DNA from: Candidatus Faecivivens stercorigallinarum
Lineage (GTDB): Bacteria; Bacillota; Clostridia; Oscillospirales; Ruminococcaceae
NCBI GenBank assembly: GCA_018715465.1
Contig: DVLN01000045.1
Coordinates: forward strand, 1-5,208
Reading direction: 5' to 3'
DNA length: 5,208 nt
Shown: one piece after another, positions 1-4,618 of the stretch
Layout: the number at the start of each line of letters is the position of its first letter
How positions within the stretch are numbered: position 1 is the stretch's first letter
Notes under the pieces: generated by a model
What the model was told of the DNA's origin: nothing
What the model saw: only the letters and a program-made list of their open reading frames with translations
Databases searched by the model: none
Translations under genes and position numbers: made by a program

Positions 1-48
1 AATCTCTTCCATATCAAATGTTTTCAGTTCCCGGATAACGATTTCCAT
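1..48 (-). CDS. N-terminal fragment of an unidentified protein (cut by window edge)
   Basis: The reverse strand reads ATG at 48-46 followed by 15 open codons to the window edge, giving MEIVIRELKTFDMEEI. An AGGAGAGG ribosome binding site lies at 63-56, 7 nt before the ATG, and a good promoter lies further upstream at 111-83, so this is very probably the start of a real gene. The opening (IRELKTFDMEEI) resembles the first beta strand and helix of GNAT-family N-acetyltransferases, but 16 residues cannot establish this. It is divergent from the sigma-factor unit, with 155 bases between the two start codons. Confidence 0.55.
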   Translation of the reverse strand, partial: MEIVIRELKTFDMEEI

Positions 49-82
49 ATTCTGTCCTCTCCTTTTTAGTGGTATTATACTC

Positions 83-111
83 ATTATAGCGTGTCAAAAA
101 AATATTTTCAA
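83..111 (-). promoter_or_regulatory. Sigma-A-type promoter of the divergent minus-strand gene
   Basis: On the reverse strand, TTGAAA (111-106) and a perfect TATAAT (88-83) are separated by 17 bases. A second TATAAT lies at 79-74, and a perfect TTGACA at 97-92 is only 12 bases from it, so the first pairing is preferred. Transcription would start near 76, giving a leader of about 28 nt that contains the ribosome binding site. Confidence 0.7.
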
Positions 112-163
112 TTTTTCAGAATGGGTGAATGGAAACAGCTTTCTAAATCGTATTGATTGTGAA

Positions 164-182
164 CGGCTCAAAAACAGAGCCG
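164..182 (+). other. Small hairpin just upstream of the ribosome binding site of the repeat-protein gene
   Basis: CGGCTC (164-169) and GAGCCG (177-182) form a perfect 6-bp stem around a 7-nt A-rich loop. It ends 8 bases before the GGAGG ribosome binding site (191-195). No T run follows, so it is not an intrinsic terminator. It may influence mRNA stability or translation of the gene at 204, or it may be a binding site. I found no clean sigma-A promoter for the plus-strand unit in 60-200. Confidence 0.4.
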
Positions 183-203
183 AAAAGATTGGAGGAAATC
201 AAT

Positions 204-527
204 ATGAAGAAGATTTTTGTTTGCATGATGGCGGCTGCAATCGTCGTAACAATGGGTGCTGCTGGTGTTTCAGCGGCAGGACGCGGGAATGGTCAGGGAA
301 ACGGAACAGGTTATCGGTACGTTGATGCAGATGGAGACGGAATCTGCGACCATCAGGGAACCGGCCGTGGATTTGTAGATGAAGACGGAGATGGCATCTG
401 TGATCATCAGGGAACCGGGCGTGGTTTTATTGACGAAGATGGCGATGGAATTTGTGACAATCAGGGGACAGGTTGCCGGAATCAGGGCGCGGGTAAAGGC
501 TGGCAGCGCGGCAACAATGTCAGATAA
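204..527 (+). CDS. Secreted Gly-rich protein with three acidic DxDGDGICD repeats
   Basis: This predicted 107-residue exported protein has no assigned function. The start at 204 is chosen because GGAGG (191-195) precedes it by 8 nt and the product then begins with a textbook signal peptide: MKKIF, a hydrophobic core (residues 7-20) and a likely cleavage after GVSA near residue 24. A longer reading from 153 would bury the signal and lacks a ribosome binding site. The mature part is Gly-rich (GRGNGQGNGTG), followed by three tandem 18-residue repeats (residues 39-56, 57-74, 75-92). Each carries D-x-D-G-D-G-I-C-D, which resembles the Ca2+-binding loop of EF-hands, dockerins and thrombospondin type 3 repeats, but with an in-loop Cys and no flanking helices. 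One extra Cys is at residue 91. The tail is basic and Gly-rich. It is 21 bases upstream of the sigma-factor gene and probably co-transcribed. Metal binding is inferred from the motif only. Confidence 0.85.
   Translation: MKKIFVCMMAAAIVVTMGAAGVSAAGRGNGQGNGTGYRYVDADGDGICDHQGTGRGFVDEDGDGICDHQGTGRGFIDEDGDGICDNQGTGCRNQGAGKGWQRGNNVR
318..479 (+). repeat. Three tandem 54-bp coding repeats
   Basis: The units are 318-371, 372-425 and 426-479, each encoding 18 residues of the form (Y/F)(V/I)D(A/E)DGDGICD(H/N)QGTG(R/C)(G/R). Units 1 and 2 differ at 10 codons, of which 8 are synonymous. Units 2 and 3 differ at 13 codons, of which 9 are synonymous. The protein repeat is therefore better conserved than its DNA, which points to an old duplication held by selection rather than a recent slippage product. 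Confidence 0.9.
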
Positions 528-548
528 TACAGAAAAGGGTGAAGAATC

Positions 549-1025
549 ATGCGGAGCGAACAGGAGGCAAACAGGGCGATTGAATTATACGCGGATACTG
601 TGCGCCGCATCTGTATGCTCCACTTGAAAAATCACGCAGATACCGAGGATATCTTTCAAACTGTCTTTTTAAAGTACCTTCTCAGTTCAAAAGAGTTTGA
701 AACACCCGAACATGAAAAAGCCTGGTTTATCCGGGTTACCGTAAATGCCTGCCGGGATCTTTTGAAAAGTTTTTTCAGAAGCCATACCGTTTCAATGGAA
801 GAACTGCTCGACCAGCCATCCCTGCCTCAGCAGGATCATAAGGTGCTGGAAGCGGTGCTGTCGCTGCCGGTGCGGTATAAGGATGCGGTCTATCTTCATT
901 ATTACGAAGGCTATACCGCACCGGAAATTGCAAAAATACTGGGGAAAAACGTCAATACCATTTATACCCTTCTCAATCGCGCACGGCAGCTGCTCAGAGA
1001 AAAGCTGGGAGGAGATGACTTATGA
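549..1025 (+). CDS. ECF-type RNA polymerase sigma factor
   Basis: This 158-residue sigma-70-family protein has the two-domain ECF layout. Region 2 spans about residues 10-75 and includes the DTEDIFQTVFLKYL segment (31-44, the region 2.2 core-binding signature) and W59. A short linker (about 76-95) follows. Region 4 spans about 96-153, with the helix-turn-helix at about 122-148 (GYTAPEIAKILGKNVNTIYT), which would read the -35 element. The length is normal for the family. A purine-rich AAGGGTG site (535-541) precedes the ATG by 7 nt. The last codons overlap the next gene, the usual arrangement for a sigma factor and its anti-sigma factor, which argues that it is kept inactive at the membrane until a signal arrives. 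ECF factors often drive their own operon; a matching promoter could not be identified with confidence. The ECF subgroup is not assigned. Confidence 0.93.
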   Translation: MRSEQEANRAIELYADTVRRICMLHLKNHADTEDIFQTVFLKYLLSSKEFETPEHEKAWFIRVTVNACRDLLKSFFRSHTVSMEELLDQPSLPQQDHKVLEAVLSLPVRYKDAVYLHYYEGYTAPEIAKILGKNVNTIYTLLNRARQLLREKLGGDDL

Positions 1026-1846
1026 AAACCGGCAGAATTTATACCGCTTTTGACAGAATTCATGCGGATGACGCGCTGAAACAGAAGACTTCTAATTTTC
1101 TGGCGGCAGAGCTTCACACCCGCAGCCACTCTCATACAATGGCTGTTCGCCGTATTGCCGCCTTTGCCGCGTGTTTTGTGCTGCTGCTTGCGGGTGGCGG
1201 CGGATATTTCACCTGGCTGATGCCGGTATCCGCCATCAGTGTGGATATCAACCCTTCTCTTGAATTGCGCCTCAATCGCCTGGATCAGGTGGTTTCAGTC
1301 ACCGGTTATAACGAGGATGGCCAGCAGCTGGCTGATTCGGTGGAGGTAATCTTCCTGAATTATCAGGATGCGCTGGACGAAATTCTGGAAAGCGAACAGG
1401 CTGAACAGTATCTCAGTGGGGATGATGCGGTCTATATCACGGTAAGTGGAAATAATGAAAACCACTGCCAGAAACTACTTTCGGCTATTGAAGATTGTAC
1501 AGCGGACGGACAGGCAGGACAGCAGGTGTATTGCAGTGCAGCCAGCGGTGAAGAAGCAGATGCTGCGCGGGAGGCTGGTTTGACGGTTGGTAAATATCGG
1601 GCCTATCTGGAATTGCAGCAGCTGGACCCGTCTGTAAGCGCCGAAGAGGTGAGCGAGTGGACAATGAGGGAGATTCGTGACCGGCTGGAAGAACTGAGTG
1701 GAAGTGAAACGCAACCCGACAGCCATGGAGCTGGCTCCGGTAAACAGGATGGGACTGGCTCTGGTGTAAAGAATCAGAACGGCAGTGGACAGGGAAAGGG
1801 CAATGGTTCCGGCCGCGGGACCGGCAAAAACGGCGGGCAGGGATAA
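1022..1846 (+). CDS. Membrane-bound anti-sigma factor with RsgI-like extracytoplasmic domain
   Basis: This 274-residue protein has a hydrophilic cytoplasmic N-terminus (1-43) that presumably binds the sigma factor and one transmembrane segment (about 44-67). An extracellular domain opens with SVDINPSLELRLNRLDQV (residues 73-90), the hallmark of the conserved middle domain of RsgI-type anti-sigma factors. That domain continues to about 225, with predicted helices and beta strands and Cys at 149, 159 and 171. The last 45 or so residues are a disordered Gly/Ser/Asn/Lys tail. In RsgI proteins, self-cleavage at an Asn-Pro bond in this motif has been described as part of signal transduction; the bond is present here as N77-P78. 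The start overlaps the sigma stop codon by 4 bases (ATGA), with GGGAGGAG (1007-1014) 7 nt upstream, indicating translational coupling. The partner here is an ECF factor rather than SigI. The extracellular stimulus is unknown; the Gly-rich tail could contact the cell wall, carbohydrate or the repeat protein. Confidence 0.88.
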   Translation: MKTGRIYTAFDRIHADDALKQKTSNFLAAELHTRSHSHTMAVRRIAAFAACFVLLLAGGGGYFTWLMPVSAISVDINPSLELRLNRLDQVVSVTGYNEDGQQLADSVEVIFLNYQDALDEILESEQAEQYLSGDDAVYITVSGNNENHCQKLLSAIEDCTADGQAGQQVYCSAASGEEADAAREAGLTVGKYRAYLELQQLDPSVSAEEVSEWTMREIRDRLEELSGSETQPDSHGAGSGKQDGTGSGVKNQNGSGQGKGNGSGRGTGKNGGQG

Positions 1847-2080
1847 TGCTTTGCATACAAAAAGGCTGGAATTTATACCCTCAGGATAATTTTACAGAGA
1901 GTTATACTATGTGGAAAACTCGGTGGAAACAGTGGAAAACCGTACTTTACCCGGGGTATAACTGGAGGATAATTGGCAAAAATACAGGACATCTCCTTTA
2001 CTTTATACAAATTATAATTTTATATTGACATTATACTAATTGTATTAACTGAAAATTTCCCGGATATTTTCCAATTTGTC
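1847..2080. other. AT-rich intergenic region without a convincing gene
   Basis: About 230 bases follow the anti-sigma stop codon. A 60-codon frame opens at 1846 (ATG overlapping the TAA as TAATG) and ends at 2028. Its product is unusually rich in Trp and Tyr and ends in a hydrophobic stretch, but I treat it as doubtful. An 8-base direct repeat GGATAATT occurs at 1884-1891 and 1967-1974, flanking the element at 1900-1963. No intrinsic terminator for the sigma/anti-sigma unit is visible in this stretch; the first plausible one is at 2237-2259. Confidence 0.6.
1900..1963. repeat. Inverted repeat enclosing three GTGGAAA(A)C direct repeats
   Basis: AGTTATAC (1900-1907) and GTATAACT (1956-1963) are perfect 8-base inverted arms separated by 48 bases. 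Between them GTGGAAAAC, GTGGAAAC and GTGGAAAAC start at 1911, 1923 and 1932. The first, read as TGTGGAAAA (1910-1918), is TTTTCCACA on the reverse strand and fits the general DnaA-box consensus TTWTNCACA; the other two are imperfect. It could be an operator or protein-binding cluster, or a chance product of AT-rich sequence. Confidence 0.45.
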
Positions 2081-2109
2081 TTGCTTTTTCAGTTTTTGGC
2101 TGGTATAAT
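2081..2109 (+). promoter_or_regulatory. Promoter of the candidate structured RNA
   Basis: TTGCTT (2081-2086) and a perfect TATAAT (2104-2109) are separated by exactly 17 bases. Transcription would begin at about G2115 or G2116, just before the first stem of the RNA described next. No open reading frame with a ribosome binding site follows, so the transcript is likely non-coding or a leader. Confidence 0.65.
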
Positions 2110-2114
2110 AAAAA

Positions 2115-2259
2115 GGCTGTCCCGGAAACAGGAATCGCAACATAGGTTGGCATCCGTGAGCCGGAAGACAGGTCGAGAATTGCCGTATGGTGCGCCGCTG
2201 GCCGATGGTTTGGCAGGCGGCAAAAGTCCCATTTTCCCGGCGTTTTTGCCCGGTTTTTT
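2115..2259 (+). ncRNA. Candidate structured small RNA of unknown family
   Basis: The predicted transcript is about 145 nt, bounded by a promoter and an intrinsic terminator. CUGUCCCGG (2117-2125) pairs with CCGG-AA-GACAG (2161-2171), forming 9 bp with an AA bulge. This encloses an inner hairpin at 2131-2155 (GGA and GCAAC pairing with GUUG-GC and UCC) with an AUAG loop. A second strong stem pairs 2194-2203 with 2212-2221, 9 bp plus one G-A mismatch, around an 8-nt loop. A linker with weak pairing lies at 2172-2193. I compared it by eye with small SRP RNA, 6S RNA and common riboswitches (SAM-I, TPP, FMN, c-di-GMP-I, cobalamin, THF, glutamine) and none fits. AGCCGGAAGAC (2159-2169) is faintly like a cobalamin-riboswitch B12 box, but the rest of that aptamer is missing. 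Because a separate promoter lies between it and the DUF177 gene, it appears free-standing. It could alternatively be a terminating leader for the downstream operon. Confidence 0.6.
2237..2259 (+). terminator. Rho-independent terminator of the structured RNA
   Basis: CCGGC (2237-2241) pairs with GCC-C-GG (2248-2253) as a 5-bp GC stem with one bulged C and a GUUUUU loop, followed directly by six T (2254-2259). It would end the small RNA and any read-through from the sigma/anti-sigma unit. Confidence 0.65.
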
Positions 2260-2284
2260 CTATTGCTGTTATAAAAAATAGGGG

Positions 2285-2314
2285 TTGACAAACCGGGAAC
2301 CTTTATACTATAAT
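2285..2314 (+). promoter_or_regulatory. Promoter of the DUF177-rpmF operon
   Basis: A perfect TTGACA (2285-2290) is 18 bases from a perfect TATAAT (2309-2314). Transcription would begin near 2321, leaving a leader of about 22 nt that holds the GAGGTG ribosome binding site (2332-2337) of the gene at 2343. The near-consensus match suits strong constitutive expression of a ribosomal protein operon. Confidence 0.85.
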
Positions 2315-2342
2315 TAGCCTTGTGGCATTATGAGGTGTCGAG

Positions 2343-2843
2343 ATGAAAATGGATTTAAAACAGCTGTTTGATCTGATCGGGGAAAAACAGGAGTTTGACT
2401 GTGACTTCGACTTTTCAAAGGAAAGACTGTATGGCACTGCACCCTTTACGCATCCCGTACGGGTTACAGGAAAGATTGAAAACCGGGCTGGTGTGGTAAG
2501 GCTCGTTTTCAGTGTGAAATCTGTCCTGTCGCTTCAGTGCGACCGTTGCCTAAAGGCGTTTGAAAAGGCTATGGATTATAGCTTTTCACACATTATTGTC
2601 AGGGAGCTGTCCAATACCGACGACGAGGAATTCGATTATGTCGTCTGTGCGGACGGAATGCTTGATCTGGAAGAGCTGGCAAGAGCTGATCTGATGCTGG
2701 AACTGCCTACCAAAGTTCTGTGCAGGGAAGACTGCAAGGGGCTCTGTCCGAAATGTGGCAAGGATCTCAATCTCGGCAGCTGTGACTGCAAAACGAAGGA
2801 CATTGATCCGCGATGGCAGGCGCTGTCCGATCTGTTCTCCTGA
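2343..2843 (+). CDS. DUF177 (YceD-family) protein upstream of rpmF
   Basis: This 166-residue cytoplasmic protein of the DUF177/YceD family is recognised from its layout and position. An N-terminal beta-rich half contains CDRC (C66, C69) in the family's xLxCxRCL context. A C-terminal Cys cluster (C127, C131, C135, C138, C147, C149, within CREDCKGLCPKCGKDLNLG and the following CDC) is followed by the typical DPRWQALSDL ending. Both Cys groups suggest metal binding. The family is widely linked to rpmF and has been connected with ribosomal RNA or large-subunit biogenesis; the exact biochemical role is not settled. The start at 2343 is preferred over the ATG at 2349 because GAGGTG (2332-2337) is 5 nt away. 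It lies 96 bases before rpmF, with no promoter or terminator evident between them, so the two genes are probably co-transcribed. Confidence 0.93.
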   Translation: MKMDLKQLFDLIGEKQEFDCDFDFSKERLYGTAPFTHPVRVTGKIENRAGVVRLVFSVKSVLSLQCDRCLKAFEKAMDYSFSHIIVRELSNTDDEEFDYVVCADGMLDLEELARADLMLELPTKVLCREDCKGLCPKCGKDLNLGSCDCKTKDIDPRWQALSDLFS

Positions 2844-2857
2844 AAAACCAAAAGACT

Positions 2858-2900
2858 GGGGACAATCAGTAACTGAGCAATCAGTTTGCCGCAGCTCCCC
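2858..2900 (+). other. Nested RNA hairpin between DUF177 gene and rpmF
   Basis: GGGGA (2858-2862) can pair with TCCCC (2896-2900). Inside, AACTGA (2871-2876) and TCAGTT (2881-2886) form a perfect 6-bp stem closed by a GCAA tetraloop, a member of the unusually stable GNRA class. The element ends 23 bases before the rpmF ribosome binding site. The following GATTTTA is too poor in T for a good terminator. It may be a translational control or mRNA-processing site that adjusts L32 output relative to the DUF177 protein. Confidence 0.45.
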
Positions 2901-2939
2901 GATTTTACCATCAAATAAAATCAAGGAGGTGCCTTAACG

Positions 2940-3122
2940 ATGGCAGTACCGAAGAGAAAAGTATCGAAGGCAAGAAGAGATAAAAGACGCAGCGCAGTCT
3001 GGAAACTGAATGTTCCCGCATTCTCCAGATGCCCCAACTGTGGCGAGCTGAAAGCGCCTCACAAGGTTTGTGGCAGCTGTGGTTACTATAACGGCGTCGA
3101 GGTTATCCACAAGGAAGCTTGA
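2940..3122 (+). CDS. rpmF: 50S ribosomal protein L32
   Basis: This 60-residue protein is a component of the large ribosomal subunit. It begins MAVPKRKVSKARRDKRR, the conserved basic N-terminus of bacterial L32, and contains a four-Cys zinc ribbon (C31-P-N-C34 and C44-G-S-C47). It is therefore the zinc-binding (C+) form; organisms that also carry a Cys-free paralogue swap them under zinc limitation, but no paralogue is in this window. The length is normal. An almost perfect AAGGAGGTG (2923-2931) stands 8 nt before the ATG. It follows the DUF177 gene, and a strong terminator follows it. plsX, often the next gene in other bacteria, is absent here. Confidence 0.98.
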   Translation: MAVPKRKVSKARRDKRRSAVWKLNVPAFSRCPNCGELKAPHKVCGSCGYYNGVEVIHKEA

Positions 3123-3147
3123 TCGACCCGCGTTTAAACGGAAGACG

Positions 3148-3184
3148 ACGCCCGATAAGGCCCTGCTTTATCGGGCGTTTTTTT
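3148..3184 (+). terminator. Strong Rho-independent terminator after rpmF
   Basis: ACGCCCGATAA (3148-3158) pairs perfectly with TTATCGGGCGT (3168-3178), extendable by two more pairs to about 13 bp with a 5-nt loop. Seven T follow or overlap at 3178-3184. It begins 26 bases after the rpmF stop codon and separates the ribosomal protein operon from der. Confidence 0.95.
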
Positions 3185-3194
3185 GTAACATGGA

Positions 3195-3216
3195 CACTGG
3201 CTGTTTTCGGCCGGTG
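3195..3216 (+). other. Hairpin in the der leader
   Basis: CACTGGCTG (3195-3203) pairs with CGGCCGGTG (3208-3216) in a 9-bp stem including two G-U pairs, around a UUUU loop. It ends 11 bases before the der ribosome binding site (AAAGGA, 3228-3233). AAAG follows instead of a T run, so it is not a terminator. No convincing promoter for der was found between 3185 and 3241: TACAAT at 3221-3226 is too close to the ribosome binding site to be a useful -10 box. Der may depend on read-through of the upstream terminator or on a non-consensus promoter. Confidence 0.45.
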
Positions 3217-3241
3217 AAAGTACAATGAAAGGATGATGAGA

Positions 3242-4573
3242 ATGGCGAAACCCGTAGTAGCGGTTGTCGGACGCCCGAATGTCGGCAAATCCACCTTGTT
3301 CAACAAGTTGATTGGTCAGCGTCTTTCGATCGTTGAAAACACGCCCGGCGTCACCCGTGACCGCATTTATGCGGAATGTGAATGGCTGGGCCACAGCTTT
3401 ATGCTGGTGGACACCGGCGGTATTGAACCTCAGTCGGATGATGTTATCCTTTCCCAGATGCGCCGTCAGGCGGAGGTCGCGATTGAACGCGCATCGGTGA
3501 TCATTCTGGTTGTTGATGTGCGGGACGGTGTTACGGCGACCGACCATGATGTTGCACAGATGCTGCTCAAGAGCGGCAAACCGGTTATCCTTTGCGTCAA
3601 TAAATGTGATGGTGTCGGTGATGTTCCGCCTGAGTTTTACGAATTCTATAATCTGGGGCTGGGAGATCCGATCGCGGTTTCTTCTGTCCATGGTCACGGC
3701 ACCGGCGACCTGCTGGATGAGGTACTGCGTTATCTGCCGGAGGAAGACCCGGAGGATGAAGAAGACGATGTGATCCGTGTGGCCGTTATCGGCAAGCCGA
3801 ATGTCGGCAAATCTTCGCTGATCAACCGGATGGCCGGTGAGGAGCGGGTAATTGTTTCGGATATCGCCGGCACAACCCGCGACGCCGTTGATACCCGTGT
3901 GGAAAATGAGTACGGGAAATTTCTGTTTATTGATACTGCCGGAATCCGGCGCAAATCCAAGGTTCTGGATAATATCGAGCGGTACAGTGTTTTGAGAGCG
4001 TTTATGGCAGTCGACCGCGCGGATGTCGCTGTTATTGTCATCGACGCAACGGTCGGGTTTACCGAACAGGACTCGAAGGTTGCCGGTTATGCCCATGAAC
4101 AGGGGAAGGCCTGCATCGTTGCGGTCAACAAATGGGACGCGGTCGAAAATAAGACCGATAAGACGATGAAAGAATTCACCGATCGTCTCGAAAAGGATTT
4201 CAGCTTTATGAGCTATGTCCCGTTTATCTTTATTTCGGCGATGACTGGCCAGCGGGTCAGCAGACTGTATGAGCTGATTCATGTTGTTGCGGAAAGAAAT
4301 GCTTTCCGTGCAACGACCGGCCAGCTGAATGATCTTTTAAGTGTTGCAGTTGCCCGCGTGGAGCCGCCGTCTGATAAGGGAAAACGGCTGAAGATCTATT
4401 ATATGACCCAGGCTTCCACTAAACCACCGACATTTGTCGCATTTGTCAACCGAAAAGACCTTTTCCATTTTTCTTATCAGCGTTATCTGGAAAATCAGAT
4501 TCGCAACACCTTCAACCTCGAAGGTACGCCGATTCGTTTTATTGTCCGCGAACGGGACAGAAACGACGCATAA
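3242..4573 (+). CDS. der: Ribosome assembly GTPase Der (EngA)
   Basis: This 443-residue protein is an essential GTPase that acts in the cytoplasm in late assembly of the 50S subunit. Two consecutive G domains are clear. The first has GRPNVGKS (10-17), DTGG (57-60) and NKCD (120-123). The second has GKPNVGKS (184-191), DTAG (231-234), NKWD (296-299) and SAM (332-334). An acidic linker (about 167-176) joins them. A C-terminal KH-like RNA-binding domain spans about 355-440. All nucleotide-binding motifs are intact and the length matches the family (about 435-450). The start at 3242 (MAKPVVAVVGRP) is chosen over the in-frame ATGs at 3233 and 3236 because AAAGGA (3228-3233) is then 8 nt upstream and the N-terminus matches family members. 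plsY follows after 45 bases with no terminator, consistent with the common Firmicute order der-plsY-gpsA. Confidence 0.98.
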   Translation: MAKPVVAVVGRPNVGKSTLFNKLIGQRLSIVENTPGVTRDRIYAECEWLGHSFMLVDTGGIEPQSDDVILSQMRRQAEVAIERASVIILVVDVRDGVTATDHDVAQMLLKSGKPVILCVNKCDGVGDVPPEFYEFYNLGLGDPIAVSSVHGHGTGDLLDEVLRYLPEEDPEDEEDDVIRVAVIGKPNVGKSSLINRMAGEERVIVSDIAGTTRDAVDTRVENEYGKFLFIDTAGIRRKSKVLDNIERYSVLRAFMAVDRADVAVIVIDATVGFTEQDSKVAGYAHEQGKACIVAVNKWDAVENKTDKTMKEFTDRLEKDFSFMSYVPFIFISAMTGQRVSRLYELIHVVAERNAFRATTGQLNDLLSVAVARVEPPSDKGKRLKIYYMTQASTKPPTFVAFVNRKDLFHFSYQRYLENQIRNTFNLEGTPIRFIVRERDRNDA

Positions 4574-4618
4574 TGGCGGTACAGGATATAGAAAACGGAC
4601 AGAAGGGAAGGAAGACTC

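Noticed and set aside
1925..1945. GGAAAC followed by CGTAC as an ECF promoter.
   Set aside because: The two elements are only 10 bases apart, far short of the 16-17 needed, and no gene starts at a sensible distance.
2025..2048. TTGACA (2025-2030) with TATTAA (2043-2048) as a promoter.
   Set aside because: The spacer is 12 bases, too short for sigma-A recognition; the pair at 2081-2109 is much better.
2051..2071. GAAAAT/ATTTTC inverted repeat.
   Set aside because: The stem is six A/T-rich pairs with a 9-nt loop, expected by chance in AT-rich DNA, and no T run follows.
2159..2169. Resemblance of AGCCGGAAGAC to the B12 box of cobalamin riboswitches.
   Set aside because: Only this short string matches; the upstream conserved core of the cobalamin aptamer is missing and the available length is too short, so I did not call a riboswitch.
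2031..2291. An 86-codon minus-strand frame across the structured RNA region.
   Set aside because: It lacks a ribosome binding site and any domain, and the DNA is better explained by promoter, RNA stems and terminator on the plus strand.
3134..4282. A 382-codon open frame on the minus strand opposite der.
   Set aside because: It lies wholly antisense to the clear der gene and its terminator, has no ribosome binding site or recognisable domain, and is a typical shadow of a codon-biased gene.
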